Under the pieces are notes generated by a model. That model was not told the origin of the DNA and did not search any database. It saw nothing but the letters and a program-made list of their open reading frames with translations. Below, piece by piece: positions 18,450-27,441 of a DNA stretch of 50,881 nt. The translations under genes were made by a program, and so were the position numbers. The stretch's first letter is position 1. Each line of letters begins with the position of its first letter. This DNA comes from CAZJCK01 sp964544635 (lineage in GTDB: Bacteria; Zixibacteria; MSB-5A5; GN15; FEB-12). The stretch covers positions 1-50,881 of the forward strand of contig CAZJCK010000017.1 in NCBI GenBank assembly GCA_964544635.1, read 5' to 3'.

Positions 18450-18479
18450 GATATAAAACATCGACATGGCAATAAACAA
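18450..18479 (-). promoter_or_regulatory. Possible sigma70-like promoter for the sugar transferase
   Basis: TTGTTT, 18-bp spacer, TATATC on the minus strand, ending 49 nt before the preferred start codon. The -35 box is weak. Confidence 0.3.
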
Positions 18480-18990
18480 GATCCCCTTCAAGTATTCGCC
18501 GTAGAAGAAACCAAGGTGCTGAGAAAGAGTCAACGATGACGTGGTCGTCGTAATGTTGACCCGGTGGGGCGACAAAACACGGCCGGGGAGCGCATAACCG
18601 AACGATTTGGGATCGGCAACCACGCTTGCGTTGCGCATTTCTATGTTGTTGTTCAGTCCGTCTTTCACCTTGTCTCAGTAACCAGTTTGGAAGGTTCGTC
18701 AGTAGTTTGGGCTTGTAGCCAGTTACCTGAGCAAACGGTTTGCCAAGACCAAAAGCTGGATATGCAGAATATGGAAATTTTTTGCTGATTATTGTCACGA
18801 CTGAACCTATTGCTGTGACACAACTTAACAGCTTCATAATGGATACATATGGTCGCTTTACGGCAATAACCATAGGGCACGCCCCCGTATTACGGAGCAA
18901 CCTGTTGCATGCTACATATATGCTGCAACAGATTGCGTAGTTATCCGGCATTTCCCTGCAGGTTGCCGCAAAGGGCCCATTAGTGACCGA
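18480..18990. other. AT-richer stretch between porV-like gene and sugar transferase
   Basis: About 510 bp whose base composition is visibly more AT-rich than the surroundings. Two overlapping minus-strand frames cross it, but neither gives a recognisable product. CTGTTGCA (18902-18909) and TGCAACAG (18924-18931) form a perfect 8-bp inverted repeat. It may be a decayed gene 5' end or a regulatory region. Confidence 0.4.
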
Positions 18991-19932
18991 TTAGGGCGCG
19001 ATTAGATACGAAACTGAGAATCGGTGCAGATCAGCGGAGCCGACACTCTCCGATCCGGAGTAGGCGTAATCCAGTTTGATCGATCCGAGAAGCGCGCCGG
19101 CGCCAAAGGTGAGGCCGCTGCCGATATAAGAATTTGATTCGGGACTGGTAAAATAGCCGGCGCGAATGAAATATCGCTGGTCAAGATTGAACTCGGCGCC
19201 GTTATGGATGACGGCATTGCCGTAGACCTGGTTTTCATAATCGGCGGTAAGGAGCAGGCTGCGGTCGAGGAAACGCACACCGGCACCGGCCCGTATGGTG
19301 GTAGGGAGTTTTTCCTCGACCTCTTCAAACTTGATCGTCGTACCCAGATTGGCCAGGGTGGCGCCGACGGTGACTGTACCGAAATCGGCACGAAGGCCGA
19401 TATCGCCGGCGAAGGCGCTGGCGGAAACGTCAGCCAGACGCTGGCCGACATACTTACCGGTCACGCCGATTGAAAGGTAGTCGCCGAAGCGCCGGCCGAT
19501 GGAGATGGCGGCGGCGAGGTCGTTGGCTTCAAGCTCGCCGGTCGAGGCGCCATTAATATCAAAGCCATCAATCTTGCCGTAATCGACATACAGAATATTA
19601 GCGGCGAGGCTGGTGTTGTCGTCGAGACGGAAGGCGCCGCCGCCATGATGCATGGTGACATCCTGAAACCACTGCACATGACCGAAGGAAACCTCGGAGT
19701 TGGTTGACACCGCGAGACCGGCCGGATTGTACCAGGCGGCGAGGTTGTCGTCGGAGACAGCTACATAGGCTCCTCCCAATCCGGCGGGACGGGCGCCGAC
19801 AGGAACCGTAAGGAAGTTAGCGGCGGCGCGTCCGGCGTTGGAGGCAGCGACCGAAACGTCGCCCAAAAACGCCAGCAGTCCGATCAGTACCAGCCATCCG
19901 ATGATGATACGTCCGAGATGTACCTTTGTCAT
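18991..19932 (-). CDS. PorV/UPF0164-family outer-membrane protein
   Basis: A 313-residue predicted outer-membrane beta-barrel with an N-terminal signal peptide (hydrophobic core about residues 10-29). The family hallmark GARPAGLGGAYVAVSDD...AWYNPAGLA lies at about 46-75. The rest is alternating beta-strand sequence typical of FadL-like barrels. PorV proteins serve type IX secretion in Bacteroidetes, but homologues in other FCB phyla occur without that system; no other type IX gene is seen here, so the role is open. AAGGAGCAAGG precedes the ATG. The long leader upstream is rich in inverted repeats. Confidence 0.88.
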   Translation of the reverse strand: MTKVHLGRIIIGWLVLIGLLAFLGDVSVAASNAGRAAANFLTVPVGARPAGLGGAYVAVSDDNLAAWYNPAGLAVSTNSEVSFGHVQWFQDVTMHHGGGAFRLDDNTSLAANILYVDYGKIDGFDINGASTGELEANDLAAAISIGRRFGDYLSIGVTGKYVGQRLADVSASAFAGDIGLRADFGTVTVGATLANLGTTIKFEEVEEKLPTTIRAGAGVRFLDRSLLLTADYENQVYGNAVIHNGAEFNLDQRYFIRAGYFTSPESNSYIGSGLTFGAGALLGSIKLDYAYSGSESVGSADLHRFSVSYLIAP

Positions 19933-20453
19933 AATTCCCTTGCTCCTTCATAGTGCGTTCTGCCGTCATAAGATGGCAAACCGACTGCCATAGAGCGAAC
20001 CTGCCTGTGCAACTTCTCCGCAATCTGTGTAAGGGCGACAATCCCTTGTCGTACAACAGATTGAAGGGTGTCTTCGCGGCTTGAAGGGAAGACTTCAGTG
20101 CCCCCTGACATACCACTCTGCAGCGATGTCGATACCGGGCTGACCGGTCTCTGCGCAGAACTCACCTGTAGGTGTCCTCTTTTTAGGCCAGTGCGTTGGC
20201 AGTCAATCGATTAGCCGGCCAGCGCACTCGCTGAACATCCATGTCCATATTGTCGGACATTTATACAGATTGCTTGACCAAAAGTGGGATTTCTCCCATT
20301 CCACTTTGGGCAACCTACCTATTATCTTATTTCCCAGTCAAGGAAAGAATTACCCGTCGCAGAAATTGTTTCCTCGCACCTAAGCACTTGAACGACAGCA
20401 CATTACCGGCACCATCAATTTGACAATCGTCGACCCGGCCAATCGTTGTAACT
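19933..20453. promoter_or_regulatory. Structured divergent intergenic region
   Basis: No gene is supported in these 520 bp. It holds four hairpins: CAATCTGT/ACAGATTG (20021-20063, enclosing CGACAA/TTGTCG), an 11-bp stem with one wobble (20190-20200 with 20218-20228), ATGTCC/GGACAT (20241-20260) and CCAAAAGTGG/CCACTTTGG (20278-20309, one bulge). The 8-mer CAATCTGT occurs three times counting both strands (20021-20028, 20056-20063, 20265-20272). Two copies extend to CAATCTGTRTAA. These may be regulator sites or part of a structured leader RNA of the porV-like gene. Confidence 0.5.
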
Positions 20454-20483
20454 TTGCAGACGGACAGGTGTTACAATGGTATT

Positions 20484-21524
20484 ATGGGTGTACACGCGAC
20501 TTTTCCAGCTGTCGAACACAAGTGTTGTACCGACTATCGACCCGATTCGACCAACCAGTTATTGCGTAGTTTTGGCAGGCATCCGCTGGCCTATCACAGC
20601 CTGCAACCGGGCCTTTCGCTTTTTGAGATCGATAACTGCGGTTACATTGCGTATCAGAGGTGTGGCGGCAAAGCCTATGTTCCAGGCGATCCGATTTGCC
20701 ATCCCGACCACAGCGCCGTACTGCTCGACCGCTTCCTGGCCAGTCATCCGGAGGCAGTATTCATCCAGGTCAGTGCCGGCACCGCCCGTCACTTGCGAAA
20801 GCGCGACTTCCATGTCAGTCGCTTCGGTATCGAAACCGATCTGACGCTCCCCTATGCGCTGGGCGGCGGGCCGCGCGCCGACATCCGTCACCTGTACAAC
20901 CGCGCGCAGGCGGCCGGTATTTCGGTTCGCGAACTGTCGCTACCCGAGCGCCAGTCCGACCAAGCCCGGACCTTGCTCTATGGTCCGACCGGGAGCCGTC
21001 GGCGCTTCGAAAAGCCGTTTCGTTTTCTGGCGCGGTCGGGACTGCCGCTGGACGATGACTGTATCCGGGTATTCGGTGGTTTCGCGGACGGCCGCCTGGT
21101 GGGGTTGTCGGTGTTCGATCCGATGTGGTGGCAGGAACAAGTAGTCGGCTACGCCGAGGTCATACCGCGACGCGCCATCGAGGTGCCCAAGGGAACGCGC
21201 ACCTGTATACTCATCGAGGCGATGGCGCAGTTTGCATCGGAGGGTATCGAGCGAGTCAGTTTGGGGCTGTCACCGCTGGCCGCGGAGTATGATACTGCCG
21301 ACGACCTGGTGAATGCACGGTTCACGGAATGGTTGATGCAGCAGGTGTATCGCTTCGGTTCGCGGATTTTCAATTTCAAGGGGCTGGCGTTTCACAAGTC
21401 GCGTTTTCGCGGCGAGGAGCGAACAGTTTACCTGGCCGGCACGAGTCGGGCTGCAATCCAGGATCTCTGGCGTATCTACTATCTTGTAACCGGAAAAGTT
21501 TTGCCGCCGCTGTTGCGACGGTAG
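20484..21524 (+). CDS. DUF2156 / MprF C-terminal-domain-like protein
   Basis: A 346-residue soluble protein resembling the phosphatidylglycerol lysyltransferase C-terminal domain (tandem GNAT-like folds). Typical pieces are AYQRCGGKAYVPGDPIC near the N-terminus, the middle HLRKRDFHVSRFGIETDL, and the C-terminal FGSRIFNFKGLAFHKSRFRGEERTVYLA. In MprF this domain transfers aminoacyl groups from tRNA to lipid; here there is no membrane flippase part, so the acceptor is unknown. The start is uncertain: ATG at 20484 has no good ribosome-binding site, and a TTG at 20454 would add ten residues. TACAAT at 20472 placed as a -10 box would give a leaderless message. One of two plus-strand genes. Confidence 0.8.
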   Translation: MGVHATFPAVEHKCCTDYRPDSTNQLLRSFGRHPLAYHSLQPGLSLFEIDNCGYIAYQRCGGKAYVPGDPICHPDHSAVLLDRFLASHPEAVFIQVSAGTARHLRKRDFHVSRFGIETDLTLPYALGGGPRADIRHLYNRAQAAGISVRELSLPERQSDQARTLLYGPTGSRRRFEKPFRFLARSGLPLDDDCIRVFGGFADGRLVGLSVFDPMWWQEQVVGYAEVIPRRAIEVPKGTRTCILIEAMAQFASEGIERVSLGLSPLAAEYDTADDLVNARFTEWLMQQVYRFGSRIFNFKGLAFHKSRFRGEERTVYLAGTSRAAIQDLWRIYYLVTGKVLPPLLRR

Positions 21525-21530
21525 CAGCGA

Positions 21531-22367
21531 TCAGTTGCCCGGCAGGCGTGCTTTCATCTGCTGGTAACGATCTTCACCAACTATCAGATCATTCGAGAGG
21601 GGCGACCACTGCTGGATCAACTGGCGGGCGTTCTCGATTCGTTCCTGCGTTTCGGGGTGGCTGGCGGCCATGGCCTCGAACACGTTGCGATCGGAATTGC
21701 TGCCCAGCTGGGCAAGTGTCTGAAACATGTTGACGGCGCCGTTGGGATTGTATCCGGCATTGCGCATATAAATCATCCCGTAGCGGTCGGCCTCACGCTC
21801 GGCCTCGCGGGAGTAACCGGCAAAGACCAGGTTCAGACCGATGCCGATAGCGGCGTTAAGCGCCTGCGAGTCTTCATCGCCGAAGATCAGCTGGTAAGCC
21901 AGTGAGGCCGCCATCGCTTTCTGGATGCGTTGCACGCTGTGACGAGCTACGATGTGAGAGATCTCGTGGGCACAGACAGCGGCGAATTCGGCCTCGCTGT
22001 CCATCTCTTTCAACAAGCCGGTGTAGAAATAAATATAGCCGCCGGGAGCGGCAAAGGCATTGGGAATGTCGGAGTCGATAACCGTGAAGTGGTACTCGAT
22101 GTCTTTGCGGTCGGAAACCGAGACGATCTTCTGGCCGATCTCGGTAACATACGCCTGCCACTCCGGATCGTCGAGGATATCTTCTTCCTGGCGGATCTGC
22201 TCGGCCATCCCCTGCCCGATGGCGACTTCCTGCGATGTCGGTATGAGAATGAGTGACTTCTCGCCACCCGGGCCGGTGGTAGCGCAACCGACCAGGAGGA
22301 TCACTATCACCGTCAGGAACAGCCTGGTAGCGTACGCCTTCATCACGCGTCGTTTCCTTCCGAACAT
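21531..22367 (-). CDS. M48-family metalloprotease lipoprotein (BepA/YggG/LoiP-like)
   Basis: A 278-residue predicted lipoprotein zinc protease. The signal ends at the lipobox VGC (Cys28), the zinc motif HEISH is at 134-138, and the third ligand is in YSREAEREADRYG (about E190). M48 lipoproteins degrade or repair misassembled outer-membrane proteins in the periplasm. The ATG at 22367 overlaps the stop of the upstream DUF4870-like gene (TGATG). An internal ATG at 22343 preceded by GGAAGGAAA would shorten the signal by eight residues and is an alternative. Its stop faces the end of the convergent DUF2156 gene 6 bp away. Confidence 0.92.
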   Translation of the reverse strand: MFGRKRRVMKAYATRLFLTVIVILLVGCATTGPGGEKSLILIPTSQEVAIGQGMAEQIRQEEDILDDPEWQAYVTEIGQKIVSVSDRKDIEYHFTVIDSDIPNAFAAPGGYIYFYTGLLKEMDSEAEFAAVCAHEISHIVARHSVQRIQKAMAASLAYQLIFGDEDSQALNAAIGIGLNLVFAGYSREAEREADRYGMIYMRNAGYNPNGAVNMFQTLAQLGSNSDRNVFEAMAASHPETQERIENARQLIQQWSPLSNDLIVGEDRYQQMKARLPGN

Positions 22368-22777
22368 CAGAGTTTGGCCTTGTCGGCGAGGTCGCCGATA
22401 ATCGGCAGCTTATAATTCTTTCCTTGCAGGGCAAAATAAATGCCGACCAGCGACAGCGCAATAGCTACGAGCAGGATGGCCTTGAACACGAAGTCGGAGA
22501 TGCCGTCGATCAAAAACACGGCGGCAATCAGTTCGAGCAGGAAAAGCAATACGCCCTGTCGAGCATGGAAGCGTGCTTCCTTGTTCTCCTTCATTGTCAA
22601 GAGGGGAACGAAGCAGAGCACCGGGATGTACGACAGCACTGCGGCCATGCGGCTTTCGTCACTGGAGAATAAATCGCCGCTCTCAGGAGCGTCGGCCCGA
22701 TCCGACTCGGCGTCCAGTTCGGGGATACGAGTTTCCGGTTCCTGTTGGTCGTCCGGTTTGAAAAAGGAGTCCGACAT
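22367..22777 (-). CDS. DUF4870/Tic20-like small membrane protein
   Basis: A 136-residue protein with an acidic, disordered N-terminus (residues 1-45) and three hydrophobic segments (MAAVLSYIPVLCFVPLL, GVLLFLLELIAAVFLI, FKAILLVAIALSLVGIYFAL). The ARFHARQG motif between the first two is typical of DUF4870-type proteins. AGGAGGAACA precedes the ATG at 22777, which rules out the longer frame. It is coupled to the M48 protease and lies downstream of the GH57 enzyme. Function unknown. Confidence 0.8.
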   Translation of the reverse strand: MSDSFFKPDDQQEPETRIPELDAESDRADAPESGDLFSSDESRMAAVLSYIPVLCFVPLLTMKENKEARFHARQGVLLFLLELIAAVFLIDGISDFVFKAILLVAIALSLVGIYFALQGKNYKLPIIGDLADKAKL

Positions 22778-22806
22778 TGTTCCTCCTGGTAGCCGGCGGT
22801 CGCGCA

Positions 22807-24945
22807 TTACGACGGCCAGAATAATTCATCATGCGGTCGCGGTACGTCCAATTCGATAGGATCGTATTCGGGCCAGGTCTCGAGGACCTTGGAACCGTCG
22901 AGAAGCGACACGGTGAACGCACACGCGCCAAAGCTGTCAACCCAGAGGAAAGAGCGGTGCAGTGCGATCTCGACATTTTCGCGAGCGCAGCACTGCCAGG
23001 CATCGCGTTCTTGCTTGAGCGAGCCATCGGCTGAAATCGGCAGCACCAGCTCAGTCCGCCGGGGCTTGAGCAGGTTTATGCGGACCTGCGGGGTCTTGAG
23101 TAATTCTATCGTGTTCTTATCCTTGAAGTCAAGGCGAATATACAGCGAGTCATAGTCGTAGGCGAACCAGAGGCCGGCCACGAACCGCTCCATCCGGTGC
23201 ATGGCGCCGCCGGCCTTGAGGCTGTCGTAGAAACCGGCGCCACCCCACTCGAAAAAATGGGTCAGGCGACCGTCTATGACCGGTGTCACCAGCGATTCCG
23301 GCATGATGGCCTGTTGTCCCGAACCGGACTGGTAGATCGGGTTCATCAATTCATTGGGGATGTCCCGGCCAATCAGGTCGTACACCGCCATGAGGTGGCG
23401 GCGGAAGATCGAGTCGAACTGCGGATTGTGCGGCCCCTGGTGCTCGTCACCGTACCACCAGCACCAGTCGGAGCCTTCAGCGATATATATCTGCTTCCAG
23501 GCCTCCTCGATCGTGCTCTTGTGCTCGGCCGAGGCATGCTCCTGCTCCCATTCAACGAGGGCCTGGCGGGCGCGCGTGAGCAGGTCCCAGGCGGCGTTAT
23601 CCTGCTGGTGACCGATCCAGATCCGGAAATTGTGGTTGATCCACGAACCGGCAAACAGTTTTGGCAGTGCTTTCGACTTCGTCTCGGCGATTGCCTCGCT
23701 GACAGTCATCGCCTTTATGTCTTCTGTCTTGCTCAGGGCGGCATAGAACCTTTCGAGGAACTCGGTACCGTCGGCGGGATAATACTCCCACGCATTCTCA
23801 CCATCGAGGATGATCGGCACCACAGCGTTCTTTACTCTCTTACCGAGGCGCTCGCGGATATTGCGAAGCTGGGTGATGAAATCGTCGACGGCCCGGTCGG
23901 CCGGCATGCCGGAGTAGACGAAACCGATGCGATCGGACAGGGTATGATCGCGGAACAGCATGTGAACGTCGTTGTGGCGCCAGATCTCATACAAACCGTC
24001 GGCCGACGCCGGCAGATCGGACTTGCGCAGCGAGTGGTAAAGCACCTCTTCGTCGCTGGCGAGCCACTCGATTCCGGCCTCGCGGCAGAGTTTGACGACG
24101 TCTTCAGAGACCGAACCTTCCGACGGCCACATGCCGCGCATCGGTCGTTGGAAGACCTGCTCATACTTGTTGATGGCGCCGATTATCTGTGCCCGGGCAT
24201 CCTCCGGGTGACGGAAGCGTTCTTTTGGCAGGGTCAGTTTCGGCAGCGCCTCGAGAGCGGCGTTGGTATCACACAGGAGCGGCAGGATGGGATGGTAGTA
24301 GGGCGTGAACGATACCTCGATCCGGCCGTCGTCCTGCAACCGTCGATATTCCGAGGCAATGCGTTTGATGCATTCGATCTGCCAGTCGAGCAGGCGGTGC
24401 TTTTCTTCCTCGGTAAAGTACTTCTGTTTGCGCACAAGGGTGGCGATCGGCTCCTCATCGCGGAAGATCGGATCGACCCAGGCAAGGTTGGACCAGACTT
24501 GCAGGTCGCGCATTTCTTCGGAGGTGAACAGGCGGGGCTGGATGGCCTGGCCGGCGCTCGCACCGGCCTTGCGATGCAGCTCGAAGTAGCGGGGATGGGC
24601 CTCGATCATCTGGCGCAGGTTGGCCGAGAAGAAACTGTCCAGCACCTGCATGCGCTGTTCCATCGTCAGCAGCGAGGCATCGATACGACTCAGTTCCAAG
24701 TGCGGGTCGGTGCCGCCGTTGAGGTAGAGATCGAACTGGTCGAGAAGCGACGGTACGAGGTTGAAGGTCACGTTGACATTGTCGTACCGTGCCGCGTGCA
24801 GCGGCATGTCGAGGTAATCCTTGGTAGCGTGGAGGCGCACCCATGGCATGACCATGCGCCGGGCACCCGGCTCTTCGTAATTGGGCTGGTGCATGTGCCA
24901 GAGTATGACAACACGCAGGGGATGGTCGCCGGAGGTCGTGGCCAT
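22807..24945 (-). CDS. Glycoside hydrolase family 57 protein
   Basis: A 712-residue enzyme of the alpha-glucan-acting GH57 family (amylases, glucanotransferases, branching enzymes). Motif 1 is HMHQPNY (residues 17-23). The WPSE segment in RGMWPSEGSV carries the likely nucleophile Glu, followed by WLASDEEVL and later ILDGENAWEYYPADG. The (beta/alpha)7 core is followed by a C-terminal beta-rich domain (from about residue 560, VTPVIDGRLTHFFEWGGAG) as in DUF3536-like or carbohydrate-binding tails. No signal peptide is seen, so a cytoplasmic glycogen-type substrate is likely. It follows the TPR protein by 27 bp. The exact reaction cannot be fixed. Confidence 0.9.
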   Translation of the reverse strand: MATTSGDHPLRVVILWHMHQPNYEEPGARRMVMPWVRLHATKDYLDMPLHAARYDNVNVTFNLVPSLLDQFDLYLNGGTDPHLELSRIDASLLTMEQRMQVLDSFFSANLRQMIEAHPRYFELHRKAGASAGQAIQPRLFTSEEMRDLQVWSNLAWVDPIFRDEEPIATLVRKQKYFTEEEKHRLLDWQIECIKRIASEYRRLQDDGRIEVSFTPYYHPILPLLCDTNAALEALPKLTLPKERFRHPEDARAQIIGAINKYEQVFQRPMRGMWPSEGSVSEDVVKLCREAGIEWLASDEEVLYHSLRKSDLPASADGLYEIWRHNDVHMLFRDHTLSDRIGFVYSGMPADRAVDDFITQLRNIRERLGKRVKNAVVPIILDGENAWEYYPADGTEFLERFYAALSKTEDIKAMTVSEAIAETKSKALPKLFAGSWINHNFRIWIGHQQDNAAWDLLTRARQALVEWEQEHASAEHKSTIEEAWKQIYIAEGSDWCWWYGDEHQGPHNPQFDSIFRRHLMAVYDLIGRDIPNELMNPIYQSGSGQQAIMPESLVTPVIDGRLTHFFEWGGAGFYDSLKAGGAMHRMERFVAGLWFAYDYDSLYIRLDFKDKNTIELLKTPQVRINLLKPRRTELVLPISADGSLKQERDAWQCCARENVEIALHRSFLWVDSFGACAFTVSLLDGSKVLETWPEYDPIELDVPRPHDELFWPS

Positions 24946-24972
24946 CAGGTCGGGCGTTGCTCCGCCGGTCGC

Positions 24973-25641
24973 CTATCGGTGTTCGTAGAAGACGCGGGTG
25001 GCACGCTGAGCCAGCTGGCTGTTGGCGAAGTTGGCCTCGATACTGTCGAGGTGCGGACGGGCCCGGTCAACCTCGCCAACCAACAGGAAATTGCGCATGG
25101 CGCCGAGGTGGTAATCACCGGCAAGCGGGCCGTTCGGGTAAGCCTCGACGGCCTGCTCGAAGCGCTCGGCAGCCGCCAGGTGATTGGCCTGGTTCTCTTC
25201 TGCGGTGGCGATACCGGCATGGGCGGCCGCCCGGTTGAGACGGTTCTCGCGATACTTGTCGAGATACATGTCAAAGTAGCGGATCGCCTCAGGGTAATTG
25301 CGCACCTCGAGGTTGATGCGACCGAGCATGAAGGTCGCCTGTTCGGCCACCGGATCGCCGCCGAACTCGTCGAGAATCTGCTGGAAACTCAGAATGGCGA
25401 CCTGGGAGTTACCACTGCGGTACTCGCCGGCGGCGGTAGCGTAACGCTCCGCAGCCAGTTCCGACTGCTGCGCGGAAAAATCGAAGTAATAGACGATACC
25501 CACGATCAGAAGAATGACAACCACCGCGCCGATGGCATAAAACTGCCAGTTCTCCTGGATCTGGTATTTGGAAGACAGCATGAAGGTCGTGAACTTGTCT
25601 TCCTTAATCTGTCGCTTGGACAGCTTTACTTTCGAATACAT
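24973..25641 (-). CDS. TPR-repeat membrane-anchored protein
   Basis: A 222-residue protein with a cytoplasmic N-terminus of about 33 residues, one transmembrane helix (FYAIGAVVVILLIVGIVYYF), and an extracytoplasmic part of about four TPR-like helix pairs (for example SQVAILSFQQILDEFGGDPVAEQATFMLGRI and YPEAIRYFDMYLDKYRENRL). This resembles YfgM-like TPR_21 proteins that associate with the Sec translocon and periplasmic chaperones. It starts a likely operon with the GH57 enzyme. A 13-bp inverted repeat lies upstream. Confidence 0.82.
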   Translation of the reverse strand: MYSKVKLSKRQIKEDKFTTFMLSSKYQIQENWQFYAIGAVVVILLIVGIVYYFDFSAQQSELAAERYATAAGEYRSGNSQVAILSFQQILDEFGGDPVAEQATFMLGRINLEVRNYPEAIRYFDMYLDKYRENRLNRAAAHAGIATAEENQANHLAAAERFEQAVEAYPNGPLAGDYHLGAMRNFLLVGEVDRARPHLDSIEANFANSQLAQRATRVFYEHR

Positions 25642-25685
25642 GCTGAGCTACTCCCAGATAATTCCTCTTTGGTCCTAGACACACA

Positions 25686-25728
25686 ATCGGCAACAGGCGG
25701 CGGATACTCTACCCTGCCTGTTGCCGAT
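25686..25728. repeat. Perfect 13-bp inverted repeat after the FadL-like gene
   Basis: ATCGGCAACAGGC (25686-25698) and GCCTGTTGCCGAT (25716-25728) enclose a 17-nt loop 45 bp past the stop at 25773. There is no T tract. It is probably a transcript-end hairpin separating the FadL-like gene from the TPR gene. Confidence 0.6.
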
Positions 25729-25772
25729 ACATATTTACGTTTGTTTCGCCCGCATACCTGCCGGTTGTCGGC

Positions 25773-27236
25773 TTAGAAATAGCCGGTAAACTGGAACTGG
25801 AAGCGGTGGTCGCGATTCGACTGCTCCGCCGGCACCAGGCCGACCAGGTTGTCGATGACATCCTTATTGAGGGTTGAATACACATAGGCGAAATCAAGAT
25901 CCAGCTGGGCCAGTTGCAGGCCGCCGCCCAGGGAGATATGGACCTGATTGGGGTTGCCAAATTCGTCTCCCAGCGGGAGCGGCGTGTAGCCGCCACCGGC
26001 GCGCAACGGCACCCGACCGAAATCGGTTTCCAGCATATACTCAAAGCCGCCGCGGAAGGCAATGACATTACGCCATTCCGGATCGATTACGACAAACTCC
26101 TCGATATCGGAGCCACCCGGATTGAGAACCCGGCTGGTGCGCTTGCGGATCTCGCTGGAACCGTAGCCGCGATACTCCAGGTCGAGCGCCACCAGCAACT
26201 TCTCGGTCGCCTGGTAGCCGATACCGAATCCGACCATAATCGGCATATCGTACTGGGTCAGCGAATCATCGGTAAACTGGGTCAGCGAATCGTACGGTAC
26301 CGAGCCGCCGGAACCGAGGAAGCGGCCCAGGGAATCTTTGACGGTATTCTTTTCAACATCGAGCGTAAAAGGCGTGCGGATCGACAAGCCGGCGGTAAAA
26401 CTCTCCGCCTCGTACAAGCCACCCACGGTGAAATTGACACCCGAGAAACGGTTGGTATCGGTCACGCGCACCAGTTCGTCGAGGATGGCATCCTGAATGA
26501 CGGTACCGATACTGCCACCACCGCTCAGCACGCCAAAATTGTCGATGGTCGTGGAACTGATAGCGCGCCGTTCGGTCTGGCCGGTATAGACATTGATGGT
26601 AGCGCCGAACGTGAACGTCTGGTACATCCGGGTACCGAATCCGAAGTTGACGATATCGACGCCGCCGGTAAGTTCTTCACTATAATTGATCATGGCAGTC
26701 AGATCGCGAGCATCGCTCGGATTTAAGGGATTGGGATTCTGTTCGAAATCGACTTCCATCGGCTGTACAATATTCTGGTACTCGTTCCAGGCGCGGTAGT
26801 AACCAAACGAACCGACAAACTTGTGGCCCTTGATACGTACCGGCGCGACGACAAACAGATCGTTGACATTACTCAACGTACCGCTGTGATCGGTCTCCGC
26901 ACTTTCGCTCCGGAACGTGCCACCAGCGTCGCTGAATGAAACCGAACTGGAGGTGACGCTTCCGCCGGGTGTCAGAATCTGATGGCCATAAGAAATGGCA
27001 ACGGTCTCATGATTGTTCAGACCGGCCGGATTCCAACTGGCCGCAGTGATGTCTTTGGCCACCCCGATATAGGCGTTGCCCATGCCCTCCGCCTTGGCGC
27101 CGCCGCCGACAAAGTCAAAGATCGTGACCTGAGGCAGTACGTTGGTTGAATCGAACGGAAGCCTGAAAAGTTGTGCTGAGGCACTTCCTGACAATAACAT
27201 CAAACTGGCGACTATCATCACGCCGTTGCGAATCAT
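25773..27236 (-). CDS. FadL/OmpP1-like outer-membrane transport protein
   Basis: A 487-residue predicted outer-membrane barrel. The signal peptide MIRNGVMIVASLMLLSGSASA is followed by the family feature GGGAKAEGMGNAYIGVAKDITAASWNPAGL (about residues 43-72). The remainder is strand-rich, and the C-terminus ends FQFQFTGYF with the terminal Phe expected for BAM-dependent insertion. FadL relatives import hydrophobic compounds; the substrate is unknown. The start at 27236 has AAAGGAG at good spacing; an ATG seven codons upstream overlaps that site and is rejected. A near-consensus promoter precedes it, so strong expression is likely. Confidence 0.88.
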   Translation of the reverse strand: MIRNGVMIVASLMLLSGSASAQLFRLPFDSTNVLPQVTIFDFVGGGAKAEGMGNAYIGVAKDITAASWNPAGLNNHETVAISYGHQILTPGGSVTSSSVSFSDAGGTFRSESAETDHSGTLSNVNDLFVVAPVRIKGHKFVGSFGYYRAWNEYQNIVQPMEVDFEQNPNPLNPSDARDLTAMINYSEELTGGVDIVNFGFGTRMYQTFTFGATINVYTGQTERRAISSTTIDNFGVLSGGGSIGTVIQDAILDELVRVTDTNRFSGVNFTVGGLYEAESFTAGLSIRTPFTLDVEKNTVKDSLGRFLGSGGSVPYDSLTQFTDDSLTQYDMPIMVGFGIGYQATEKLLVALDLEYRGYGSSEIRKRTSRVLNPGGSDIEEFVVIDPEWRNVIAFRGGFEYMLETDFGRVPLRAGGGYTPLPLGDEFGNPNQVHISLGGGLQLAQLDLDFAYVYSTLNKDVIDNLVGLVPAEQSNRDHRFQFQFTGYF

Positions 27237-27312
27237 TCTGTTCTCTCCTTTACCCAATTCAACCTATCTCTTAACCACCTATAGACGTACTGGCGGCGGA
27301 AAATAATTAGAG

Positions 27313-27341
27313 AATATATGCCCCCCCGGTGGGGCTGTCAA
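27313..27341 (-). promoter_or_regulatory. Near-consensus sigma70 promoter of the FadL-like gene
   Basis: TTGACA, 17-bp spacer, TATATT on the minus strand, giving a leader of about 70 nt. The spacer is very GC-rich and contains GCCCC-ACC-GGGGG, which could form an operator-like palindrome. Confidence 0.75.
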
Positions 27342-27441
27342 ACAGTTTCACAGAAAAAAGGGGGCTGTAAGTGCCTGATCTGAGCCGAATTAGCCGCCTT
27401 CATTGAGCGTGGTGCCGCCGCCCGCCTTTTTTTTCTGAGGG

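Noticed and set aside
18385..18951. 188-residue minus-strand open frame
   Set aside because: Cys-rich, no domain, and it overlaps the sugar-transferase start in another frame.
18991..19932. PorV as evidence of a type IX secretion system
   Set aside because: No other type IX component or CTD-bearing cargo is present in the window; PorV/UPF0164 relatives occur without that system.
23197..25776. 859-residue plus-strand open frame across three genes
   Set aside because: It runs antisense through the GH57 and TPR genes, which have clear motifs and good starts; its translation has no recognisable domain.
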